From contig QBUN01000329.1 of assembly GCA_013180565.1 (NCBI GenBank), positions 1-8,523 on the forward strand: DNA of 8,523 nucleotides, written 5' to 3'. The position numbers and the translations under genes are program-made. This DNA is from Candidatus Methanophaga sp. GoMg3.2 (GTDB taxonomy: Archaea > Halobacteriota > Syntropharchaeia > Alkanophagales > Methanospirareceae). Shown here one piece after another: positions 1 through 5,801 of this stretch (position 1 is its first letter; every line of letters begins with the position of its first letter). The notes below the pieces were generated by a model. The model searched no databases. It was not told where the DNA came from and saw nothing but the letters and a program-made list of their open reading frames with translations.

Positions 1-1
1 A

Positions 2-178
2 ATAGCAGCCATTGGCATGGATAAGATCGCCTACTTAAAGAAAGGAGCATATGGAGCTGAGGATTATGATCTCTATATCTACACAGCCCCAACTACTATT
101 GGCGGGCTTGGCACTCTAACTGCTTCAGACCTATGGTCTCCTGATGGGCAGACAGAGGGTATTAGTGCCCTTCCGTAA
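2..178 (+). CDS. C-terminal tail of an unidentified protein (partial at the left edge)
   Basis: An open frame enters from the left edge and ends at TAA 176-178, giving 58 residues. The peptide contains a stretch around DKIAYLKKGAYGAEDYDLYI followed by a Thr/Gly/Leu-rich end finishing in ISALP. The 'YDLYIY' type of strand resembles the repeats of beta-propeller or other secreted beta-rich proteins, but this is only an impression and I do not recognise the family. There is no membrane segment in the visible part. The next stop in frame follows 12 bases later, and nothing downstream looks like a continuation. It could also be a gene fragment, because the next 1.6 kb is full of broken sequence. 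Confidence 0.45.
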   Translation: MAAIGMDKIAYLKKGAYGAEDYDLYIYTAPTTIGGLGTLTASDLWSPDGQTEGISALP

Positions 179-289
179 AGAGTTTTTAACAATTGTTTGG
201 TTGTGCTCGGTATCTGCACAAAAGTCGGTGGATTTTTGAGCAGACACGGGTGCATCTCCTATTTTTTTTAGACATTTTAGCACACCTAG
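179..289. other. Non-coding stretch with an imperfect inverted repeat
   Basis: All plus frames carry stops here, and the minus-strand open frame through it (131-334) has no recognisable protein character. The one visible structure is an imperfect inverted repeat. The left arm CGGTATCTGCACAA (208-221) pairs with the right arm TTGAGCAGACACGG (236-249) at about 11 of 14 positions, across a 14-base loop. It could be an old element end or a terminator-like hairpin after the gene ending at 178, but there is no adjoining T-run, so neither role is established. Confidence 0.25.
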
Positions 290-559
290 TTTGCAACAAT
301 CTGTGAGGCTATTGAGAGAAAGGAATCCGAACAATCAGCTTTGGGTACAGCTTATGACATATCCCTAAGAACCGTAATACATCCTGCTATTGATGTTTCT
401 AAAACAGCTTTGGGTGCGAGTACAAGGATTATTATTGTTCCGCGTTTTCCAGAGGAATCTTGTGGTGTTGGGATATGCAATCCTATTTGTGAATGTGGCG
501 TTCCGGCAACAGGAGAGGACTACGGTGTGTTTAGGAGCGATTTATGCATGTTTCAGTAA
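290..559 (+). CDS. Unrecognised open frame, doubtful gene or fragment
   Basis: This frame is open from just after a stop at 287-289 to TAA 557-559. The best available start is TTG 341, giving 72 residues, with no convincing Shine-Dalgarno sequence before it. The second half is cysteine-rich (about residues 41-68, with a CGVGICNPICECG stretch), and the part before it reads fairly naturally. An 11-base direct repeat (CAGCTTTGGGT) at 336-346 and 405-415 lies in the same reading phase, so both copies encode Ala-Leu-Gly. I do not recognise the family. It may be a remnant of a larger gene whose start was lost, as with its neighbours, or simply chance. A second plus-strand frame over the same bases (390-578) is hydrophobic only because of base composition. 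Confidence 0.2.
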   Translation, partial: FATICEAIERKESEQSALGTAYDISLRTVIHPAIDVSKTALGASTRIIIVPRFPEESCGVGICNPICECGVPATGEDYGVFRSDLCMFQ

Positions 560-708
560 ACTTTATGATTTCAGATAGTTTCTTTTTATGTATAAATACT
601 TACCAACGTGTAATATTTGATGGCTTTTAGTATGCTTCCAGAACTATGGGTCATCCATTTAGGGATAAAATTTGTAAATTTGCACAAAAAATCAATCGCT
701 CGATGAAA
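560..708. other. Gap between open frame and transposase relic
   Basis: AT-rich sequence without a convincing gene. It contains TATAAATA at 591-598, which resembles an archaeal TATA box. A possible 28-codon basic reading frame begins at ATG 646, 48 bases downstream, and runs to TAG 730-732. The peptide is lysine- and arginine-rich and has no known counterpart that I can name. I treat the box and the frame as unproven. Confidence 0.2.
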
Positions 709-1655
709 TCAGCATGCAGAAAAAACAAATAGTGCAAAGTACTCAGTAAATTCCCGCCATGCGTCGTCTTTCTGGAGTTCATGCTTCAACACAGCAGCAG
801 TCTTATGTTTGATGTCGTATACGTAGCATGTCTCTTGATGCTCTTGACAGAACCTCTCGATTCCTGACTTCAGATCGGAGCCTTGATCACCTATAATTTC
901 CCTTGGTACCCCGGTCTTCGGAATTGTATCTTCGAGCTGTTGAAAGACTACTTCCCCGTTTGATTGTTTCACAGGAAAAAGAGCAATAGGTTCGACATCT
1001 TCTTGGCTAAGGCAGTCGCCAGGAGCAGGTAAATTAGAAAGGCGAAAGCCGAGAATTACCAAACATTTCTCAGCACCAAGTTGAACGGTGTGATCAACAA
1101 TCCACACCCAATCGCCTGCCCACTCTTTCGGTCTCGTGAGTTTGAAATATCCCAGCCAAAATAACCAGAGACGACCAGAAAAACAAGAGGGAGAAGATAA
1201 CGAAAGTTCTAAAGACGGAATGACCGTCTCGATGGCACGGCTTGCACATCGAAAACTTGCCGCTGCTGATAACACCAATGACACAAACAACGTGATGTGA
1301 CCGATGGAGTACTGGTGGTGGGAAGGAACGAGATTAAACGCTTCAGGCCCTCTGGAAACCATTGATCCCGCGGCAGTCTTTTTTTAAATTTTTCCAATTC
1401 TACTTCCTTTTCTCGTTCCTTTGCTTTCACTCTGGCAAGTTCCGCCTCAAGTTCTTTCACTCGGTTCTTCCAGCGCTCTTTACTCTTTTCCAAAAACCAA
1501 ACTCTGTTCTTCAGTCGTTTGACCTCTATTTTGGCTTCATGGCATTTGGCTTTCCATCGATCACGGCTCTTCTCAAAAAACTTGACCAGCTTTCTCTGTG
1601 GGCTTTTGTAACCCTTGCCTTTTTGTACTTCTTTCATTTTTTCATTGTTTTTCAT
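709..1655 (-). pseudogene. DDE-type transposase remnant, frameshifted and C-terminally truncated
   Basis: The N-terminal part starts at ATG 1655 and encodes a charged coiled coil with two similar units, EKSRDRWKAK and EKSKERWKNR. That frame loses sense after about position 1380. The protein continues one base back (-1) in a frame that stops at 709-711. The second part carries transposase features: YSIGH near its start, GRLWLFWLGYFKLTRPKE, WIVDH with a probable catalytic Asp (residue 90 from ATG 1362), IGDQGSDLKSGIE with a probable second Asp (159), and YDIKHKTA. From memory, these match a transposase family common in anaerobic bacteria and some archaea, where the protein continues well past the 'AWREFTE' point. 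Here family-like sequence ends near 742 and a foreign ten-residue tail follows. The last catalytic acidic residue should lie in the missing part. The element is probably dead. No terminal inverted repeats were identified, so I assign no IS family name. Confidence 0.8.
1379..1385 (-). other. A7 run at the transposase frame change
   Basis: On the minus strand the zero frame reads TTT AAA AAA AGA CTG, and the downstream transposase frame is exactly -1. The -1 frame has a TAA immediately before the run and is open after it, so the two frames join precisely here. A peptidyl-tRNA-Lys on the second AAA could re-pair one base back on AAA, which would permit programmed -1 frameshifting. However, this is not a canonical X XXY YYZ heptamer in the right phase. 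Since the gene is also truncated, a simple indel in a homopolymer is at least as likely, and a sequencing error is possible. Confidence 0.45.
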
Positions 1656-1806
1656 TCTTTATCTGTTTTATTATTTGGATTTGCAGAACATATAATAGAT
1701 TTTCATAAAAGGTAATTATCTATTGCAGAGGGATAGATACCCTTAAATAGGCGGACAAAAAAGGAACAAAAATGGTGTGATTTTATGATATAAAAATTGG
1801 CTAATT
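1656..1806. other. Intergenic stretch between transposase relic and dehydrogenase fragment
   Basis: No gene is visible. The right end of the insertion element should lie here, between the transposase start and the point where dehydrogenase similarity begins (about 1830), but I could not match a terminal repeat to the left side. TTAAATA at 1743-1749 could act as a TATA element for the rightward operon, with a start near 1770. ATATAAAA at 1788-1795 is a second candidate, giving a start inside the dehydrogenase fragment. Neither is supported beyond its sequence. Confidence 0.2.
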
Positions 1807-2010
1807 ATGGCTAATTTTCATCACTCCTGTCTTGACCCAAGAATAGGAAAATATGGAACCGCGCATGGAAAAGCATTTGGAGGTAAATGTTTGCCGAAGG
1901 ATTTGAAGGCTTTCATCTCTTTTACTAAGAAATATCGGAACGTAAGATTATTAAAAGCAGTGGATGATATAAATGAAGAAATGAAAGAGAAGTATGAGGT
2001 GAGGGAATAA
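1807..2010 (+). pseudogene. UDP-glucose/nucleotide-sugar dehydrogenase fragment, N-terminal domain lost
   Basis: The 67-residue frame matches the central domain of the UDP-glucose/GDP-mannose dehydrogenase family. It has DPRIGKYG at 10-17, FGGKCLPKD at 24-32 with the catalytic cysteine at Cys28, and a helix ending LLKAVDDINEEMKEK. The family oxidises a UDP-hexose to its uronic acid through a thiohemiacetal on that cysteine. About 200 N-terminal residues, including the whole NAD-binding Rossmann domain, are absent, and similarity begins abruptly near residue 9 (about 1830). The usual third, UDP-binding domain is also absent. ATG 1807 has no Shine-Dalgarno sequence, and a TGA lies in frame at 1786-1788. 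Its last codons contain the ribosome-binding site of galU, and its stop is one base from that start, so the right-hand junction looks native while the left end is the broken one. It cannot be an active dehydrogenase alone. Confidence 0.85.
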
Positions 2011-2011
2011 T

Positions 2012-2848
2012 ATGATAAGAAAAGCGGTGATACCTGCAGCAGGGCTGGGAACGAGATTTCTACCCGCTACGAAAGCACAGCCAAAGGAGATGCTGCCCGT
2101 AGTTGATAAGCCGGTTATACAATACGTTGTGGAAGAAGCAATAGCATCAGGGATAAAAGATATTCTTATTATAACAGGAAAGGGTAAAAGGGCAATAGAA
2201 GACCATTTTGATAAGAGCAAAATGGAAAACGAATTTTTAGATGAAATAGACGAAATGATGAACTACGTAAATCTTCTTTATACAAGACAGCGAGAGCCAC
2301 GAGGGTTAGGAGATGCGGTTTACTATGCAAAGAGTTTTGTAGGTGATGAGGCATTTGCGCTACTTTTGGGAGATACTATAACCATTCCTGAATGCACAAA
2401 GGAATTAATCAAGAAATATGATGAATTTAAGACTTCTATTATTGCCGTTGAGGAAGTTCCGAAGGAGAAAATAAGCAGCTATGGGATAATAAAAGGGAAA
2501 GAAGTTGAGGGTGATATTCACCTCGTTGAGGATTTAGTGGAAAAACCTTCGCCGGAAGAAGCGCCATCAAATTTAGGAATCTTGGGTAGATACGTTTTGA
2601 CGCCAGCGATATTTGGTGCAATCGAGCGAACTCCTCCGGGAAAGGGGAATGAGATTCAACTTACCGATGCGGTACGCCTCGTAAAAGAGAAGATATACGC
2701 ATACGTTTATAGGGGGAAAAGATACGACATAGGGAACAAAATTGACTGGATAAAATCAAACATTGAGCTTTTTATAAGGGATGAAAGGTTCAATAACGAG
2801 TTTGAAATTTTTTTGAGGGCGATGATGAAAGATGAACAAAGGGATTGA
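2012..2848 (+). CDS. galU: UTP-glucose-1-phosphate uridylyltransferase
   Basis: This cytoplasmic enzyme makes UDP-glucose from UTP and glucose-1-phosphate, the entry point for UDP-sugars used in glycans. The 278-residue length is normal for the family. Visible motifs are the nucleotide-binding loop AAGLGTRFLPATKAQPKEML (9-28), RGLGDAV (97-103), the metal-binding LLGDT (118-122, Asp121), VEKP (176-179), GRYVL (192-196), NEIQLTDA (213-220) and a late YDIGNK. Archaeal and some bacterial homologues share the GDT form in place of the PDD found in many bacterial GalU proteins. The start at ATG 2012 follows GAGGTGAGG (from 1996) at good spacing. It lies one base after the dehydrogenase fragment and overlaps the next gene by 17 bases, so it is the first intact gene of the operon. 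A related sugar nucleotidyltransferase specificity is possible but less likely. Confidence 0.92.
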   Translation: MIRKAVIPAAGLGTRFLPATKAQPKEMLPVVDKPVIQYVVEEAIASGIKDILIITGKGKRAIEDHFDKSKMENEFLDEIDEMMNYVNLLYTRQREPRGLGDAVYYAKSFVGDEAFALLLGDTITIPECTKELIKKYDEFKTSIIAVEEVPKEKISSYGIIKGKEVEGDIHLVEDLVEKPSPEEAPSNLGILGRYVLTPAIFGAIERTPPGKGNEIQLTDAVRLVKEKIYAYVYRGKRYDIGNKIDWIKSNIELFIRDERFNNEFEIFLRAMMKDEQRD

Positions 2849-3839
2849 AGAGATAATAAGAAATGTTGGAGATGTTAGAAAAAACTTTGAAGACAAGATT
2901 GTGTTAGTTACAGGAGGAGCGGGCTTTTTAGGCTCTTGGATTTGCGAAGTTCTTATTGAGCAGCAAGCAAAGGTAATTTGCTTAGATAACCTTGTTAGTG
3001 GATTGCAAACCAATATATCTCATTTGATGGATAAGGATAATTTCAAATTCATCCAGCATGACATAACACAACCAATTTTCTTCGATGAGCGAATAGATAT
3101 AGTAATGCACTTAGCGAGTAGGGCTTCTCCTTTTGAGTTTGAAAAGTATCCAATACAAATTCTAAAGGCGAATACCTTGGGAATATGGGTGGCTTTGGGA
3201 ATAGCGAAGAAGCATGATGCAAGATTTCTTTATACTTCTACTTCTGAGATATATGGTTGTGCTGAGAAAATACCCACAACTGAAGAATATCGAGGAAATG
3301 TAAATCCAATAGGACCGAGAAGCTGCTATGACGAGGCGAAGCGATGCGGCGAGTCTTACGTGATTGCATATAAAATGCAGCATGATTTAGATACAAGAAT
3401 CGCGAGAATTTTTAATACCTACGGACCGAGAATGAGAGCAGAAGGCGTTTATGGTAGGGTTATTCCTCGCTTCATCGAGCAGGCATTAAGCAATAAGCCC
3501 ATTACGATTTTTGGTGACGGTTCTCAAACAAGGAGTTTTTGCTATGTCACAAATCAAATCGAAGGGTTACTGAAACTCGCATTTTTAGATGATGCAAAAG
3601 GAGAAGTGGTAAATATAGGGGATGATAAAGAAATAACAATTTTAGAACTTGCAAAATTGGTGAAGGAGCTAACAAATTCAAAATCGGAAATTGTTTTTAA
3701 TGAGTTGCCCAAAGACGACCCTCCGAGGAGGAAGCCAGATATAAGAAAAGCGAAAATGCTTTTAAATTGGGAGCCAAAGGGGGAGCTTAAGGAAGGATTG
3801 TTAAAGATGATAAAATGGTTTGAGGAAAAGGAGGGGTGA
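2832..3839 (+). CDS. NAD-dependent SDR enzyme, UDP-glucuronate decarboxylase-like
   Basis: This is an extended short-chain dehydrogenase/reductase of 335 residues. It shows the NAD-binding GGAGFLG (28-34), Asp52 after beta-2 (CLDNLVSG), HLASRASP (93-100), TSTSEIYG (135-142) and the catalytic pair Tyr166/Lys170 in CYDEAK. NVNPIGPR, IARIFNTYGPRM (190-201) and GDGSQTRSF (228-236) are further family motifs. The combination of HLAS.ASP, the Ser/Glu motif, NPIGPR.CYDE.K and DDP..RKPDI near the C-terminus is typical of UDP-glucuronate decarboxylase, which forms UDP-xylose via a 4-keto intermediate. It overlaps galU by 17 bases, and a dehydrogenase fragment precedes galU, which fits a UDP-glucose to UDP-glucuronate to UDP-xylose route. 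dTDP-glucose 4,6-dehydratase or another UDP-sugar epimerase are alternatives that motifs alone cannot exclude. The first 20 residues before the Rossmann fold are a short extension. GAGGG at 2815-2819 is the probable ribosome-binding site. Confidence 0.85.
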   Translation: MNKGIEEIIRNVGDVRKNFEDKIVLVTGGAGFLGSWICEVLIEQQAKVICLDNLVSGLQTNISHLMDKDNFKFIQHDITQPIFFDERIDIVMHLASRASPFEFEKYPIQILKANTLGIWVALGIAKKHDARFLYTSTSEIYGCAEKIPTTEEYRGNVNPIGPRSCYDEAKRCGESYVIAYKMQHDLDTRIARIFNTYGPRMRAEGVYGRVIPRFIEQALSNKPITIFGDGSQTRSFCYVTNQIEGLLKLAFLDDAKGEVVNIGDDKEITILELAKLVKELTNSKSEIVFNELPKDDPPRRKPDIRKAKMLLNWEPKGELKEGLLKMIKWFEEKEG

Positions 3840-3840
3840 T
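3828..3840 (+). promoter_or_regulatory. Strong Shine-Dalgarno sequence followed by a GTG start
   Basis: AAAGGAGGGGTGAT, ending at 3840, overlaps the last codons of the SDR gene and directly precedes GTG 3841. It is a near match to the archaeal anti-Shine-Dalgarno complement, although the core is very close to the GTG. It suggests that a translated gene once began here, although the present frame ends after 23 codons. Confidence 0.5.
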
Positions 3841-3912
3841 GTGAAGGTGTGTTTAATGGAGAAGAGGCAAAAGAGAAAGGGTTTTATTACAAAACAGCGT
3901 AGGGTGAAATAA
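3841..3912 (+). pseudogene. Relic of a gene start, 23 codons
   Basis: GTG 3841 follows a strong ribosome-binding site and opens a frame ending at TAA 3910-3912. The peptide begins VKVCLMEK and is then very basic. A hydrophobic beta-strand start of the 'MKVCL' type is common in Rossmann-fold glycosyltransferases. One frame over, the same bases read GEEAKEKGFYYKTA before a TAG at 3900-3902, which looks more like ordinary protein than the basic reading. I therefore suspect a frameshifted remnant of a longer gene. A genuine short basic peptide is possible. The family cannot be named with confidence. Confidence 0.35.
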
Positions 3913-3913
3913 C

Positions 3914-4205
3914 ATGAAAATCTCTATCATCCTCTGAACTCGCCCGGAAATAATGAAAATGTCGCCTATCTATCTCTCAAAGAGGAATCCTTTTATCATA
4001 AAGGCATATAGGTATGATGAAGATATAGATAAGGGATTGGAGATACATTTCTGAGGCAAGATGACAACAATCGTTGACAATTTTGGGAGAGGATGAACTT
4101 AAACCGCGAAGTATTTTTAAAATAAAAAGAGAAATTATCCGTGAAAGACAAAACTGTTTGCGTTGGCTTGCTTTTAGCAAAGGCTTTTGTAATGGAAAAG
4201 AATAA
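3914..4205 (+). pseudogene. Probable decayed glycosyltransferase relic
   Basis: ATG 3914 follows AGGGTGA (3901-3907) and begins MKISIIL, the classic opening of family 2 glycosyltransferases, but TGA comes at 3935. A shifted frame continues with NSPGNNENVAYLSLKEE, resembling the 'N-E-x-N-V-x-x-L' segment after that opening, and then stops at a TAG near 4010. A third open frame, 4065-4205, ends the region with a basic helix-like tail containing REIIRERQNCLRWLAFSKGF. That tail resembles a membrane-proximal glycosyltransferase C-terminus. The whole remnant is under 300 bases where about 700 to 1000 would be expected, so most of the catalytic core is missing. The assignment rests on the opening residues and location between sugar-nucleotide genes and a flippase, and is inference. 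Confidence 0.4.
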
Positions 4206-4233
4206 ATCAGTGTAATCTGTGTTAATCTGTGTC
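4205..4233 (+). repeat. Three short tandem repeats before the flippase gene
   Basis: Three units stand head to tail: AATCAGTGT (4205-4213), AATCTGTGTT (4214-4223) and AATCTGTGTC (4224-4233). The last two differ only in the final base. They end about 7 bases before the ribosome-binding site of the flippase gene, and the first overlaps the stop of the relic upstream. From memory, similar AATCTGTGT strings occur as intergenic repeats in unrelated genomes. A function is not evident. Confidence 0.6.
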
Positions 4234-4240
4234 TCAAAAA

Positions 4241-4249
4241 AGGAGTGAT
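4241..4249 (+). promoter_or_regulatory. Ribosome-binding site that sets the flippase start
   Basis: AGGAGTGAT lies 3 bases before ATG 4253 and matches the archaeal anti-Shine-Dalgarno complement at all but one position. It argues for ATG 4253 and against the in-frame GTG at 4229, which lies inside the tandem repeat and has no such site. Confidence 0.7.
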
Positions 4250-4252
4250 ACC

Positions 4253-5797
4253 ATGTCCGAAATCGTTAATCAATCTCTTCAAAAAATTGCAAAGGGAACA
4301 GGAATAATTTTTATCGGCACAATCATTGGCATGCTTCTTGGCTTTGTCGGCAGAATTATCATCGTCAGATACATAACACAAACCGAATACGGAATCTATT
4401 GCTTGGCACTCGTTATAATAAGCATCTTTGCCACAATATCCACACTCGGATTGAGTGAAGGCTCAACAAGATACATCGCCTACTTCAGAGGAAAGAAAGA
4501 AGAAGGAAAGGTTAAAGGTATTATCTCTTCATCAATAAAAATCGCTATTGTCGCAAGCATCTCACTCGCTACAATCTCTTTTTTCATCTCGGATTTTATT
4601 TCAACAAGCATATTTCATGCTCCAGACTTATCAACACCTTTAAAAATATTCTCAATTGCGATTCCTTTTACCGTTTTAATCACAGTGTTTATATCTATCT
4701 TCAGAGGGTTTGACAGAGTGGAACCCCACGTGTATTTCCAAAATATCTTAAGAAATGTCCTTTTTATTCTTTTTTTGATCGCAGTCGTCTTGTTCGGTCT
4801 GTCTTTTCTCGGTGTAATTTATGCGTACGTCTTCTCGATTGCGGTTACTGGTATAGCTTTTGTGATTTACATGCTGAAGAGATCTCCTCTGGTGATAGGA
4901 AAAGTTAGTGCTGGTAATCCAATGACAAAAGAACTATTATTCTTTTCTGTCCCACTTCTCGCAGTGAGCATGCTCATGATGGTGATGTCCTGGACAGATA
5001 CACTGATGCTTGGTTATTTCAAAACACCGGATGTTGTTGGGCTTTATAATGCGGCGCTGCCGCTGGCTAATCTACTTCTGATATTTTCAACATCGATGAG
5101 TTTTATTTATATTCCAATTATAACACAGCTATATGCTAAACATTTGATAGATGACGTAAAGAGAAATTATATCATTTTAACAAAATGGACCTTATTATTG
5201 ACCTCGCCAATTTTCTTTGTATTTTTTTTATTTCCTGATGTTGTATTGGATTTGTTATTTGGTTCCCGTTATATCGGTGCGTCTGTTGCTTTGCAGTTTT
5301 TGGCGTTGGGGTTCTTTTTAAATATTTCTCTTGGATTTACATATAATTTATTAATAGTTATAGGTGAAAACAAATTCCCAATGTTTGCTTACGTAATCAG
5401 CGCAATTATAAATGTAATTTTAAACATCATTTTAATTCCTCCAATGGGTATAGTTGGTGCATCTATTGCATCAGTTGTTTCAGTTATTATTTCAAAAACA
5501 TTAAACTCAATAAAATTGTATACGTGTTTTAAAGTCCACCCATTTGCTAAAAACTATCTGAAAATAGCGAGCTTATTGGCTGTATTTCTTTTTGTCTTTT
5601 ATATTCTCAGAAACTTAGTTACTATGTCTCTTTGGATATTTATCGCATTAGTTCTATTATTTTTAGTATTTTATGTTTTGTCCGTGCTATTTACAAAAAG
5701 TTTTGATGAGGAAGATATAATGATATTACTTACGCTAGAGAAAAGATTGGGGCTGGATTTAGTACAAATAAAAAGATTTTTAAAGAGATTCGTATAA
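4253..5797 (+). CDS. Wzx-type oligosaccharide flippase (polysaccharide biosynthesis protein)
   Basis: This integral membrane protein of 514 residues has about 12 to 14 hydrophobic helices, the size and layout of MOP-superfamily flippases. These move lipid-linked oligosaccharides across the cytoplasmic membrane. The N-terminal helix around residues 15-38 is followed by TQTEYGIYCLALVIIS, matching the 'EYGIY' or 'DYGLY' element after helix 1 in this family. The next helix ends in GLSEGSTRYIA, also typical. Further helices lie at about 92-114, 127-148 and 160-205, and a C-terminal group contains the conserved PPMGIVGASIASV. The protein ends in a charged tail ending KRFLKRFV. The start at ATG 4253 is set by AGGAGTGAT. 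It lies after glycosyltransferase relics and 4 bases before the FrhB-like gene. Codon choice changes along the gene: the first third uses many C-ending codons, the rest mostly A/T-ending. The substrate cannot be deduced. Confidence 0.9.
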   Translation: MSEIVNQSLQKIAKGTGIIFIGTIIGMLLGFVGRIIIVRYITQTEYGIYCLALVIISIFATISTLGLSEGSTRYIAYFRGKKEEGKVKGIISSSIKIAIVASISLATISFFISDFISTSIFHAPDLSTPLKIFSIAIPFTVLITVFISIFRGFDRVEPHVYFQNILRNVLFILFLIAVVLFGLSFLGVIYAYVFSIAVTGIAFVIYMLKRSPLVIGKVSAGNPMTKELLFFSVPLLAVSMLMMVMSWTDTLMLGYFKTPDVVGLYNAALPLANLLLIFSTSMSFIYIPIITQLYAKHLIDDVKRNYIILTKWTLLLTSPIFFVFFLFPDVVLDLLFGSRYIGASVALQFLALGFFLNISLGFTYNLLIVIGENKFPMFAYVISAIINVILNIILIPPMGIVGASIASVVSVIISKTLNSIKLYTCFKVHPFAKNYLKIASLLAVFLFVFYILRNLVTMSLWIFIALVLLFLVFYVLSVLFTKSFDEEDIMILLTLEKRLGLDLVQIKRFLKRFV

Positions 5798-5801
5798 TTC
5801 A

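Noticed and set aside
131..334. Minus-strand open frame of 67 codons
   Set aside because: No ribosome site or recognisable protein character, and it overlaps the better-supported tail of the gene ending at 178.
646..732. Short basic peptide gene after a TATA-like box
   Set aside because: Only 28 codons, no ribosome site, and it runs into the 3' end of the transposase relic. It is noted in the gap entry but not called as a gene.
1362..1715. Plus-strand phenylalanine-rich open frame of 117 codons
   Set aside because: It is the antisense of the A-rich coiled-coil region of the transposase. The Phe richness is a by-product of complementing Lys codons.
4205..4233. CRISPR-like array
   Set aside because: Only three units of 9 to 10 bases with no spacers; CRISPR repeats are longer and separated by unique sequence.
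4229..4252. Upstream GTG start for the flippase
   Set aside because: It lies in the tandem repeat with no Shine-Dalgarno sequence, whereas ATG 4253 has an excellent one.
3977..4381. Minus-strand open frame of 134 codons with several cysteines
   Set aside because: It overlaps the start of the well-supported flippase gene and the plus-strand relics, and has no ribosome site or family resemblance.
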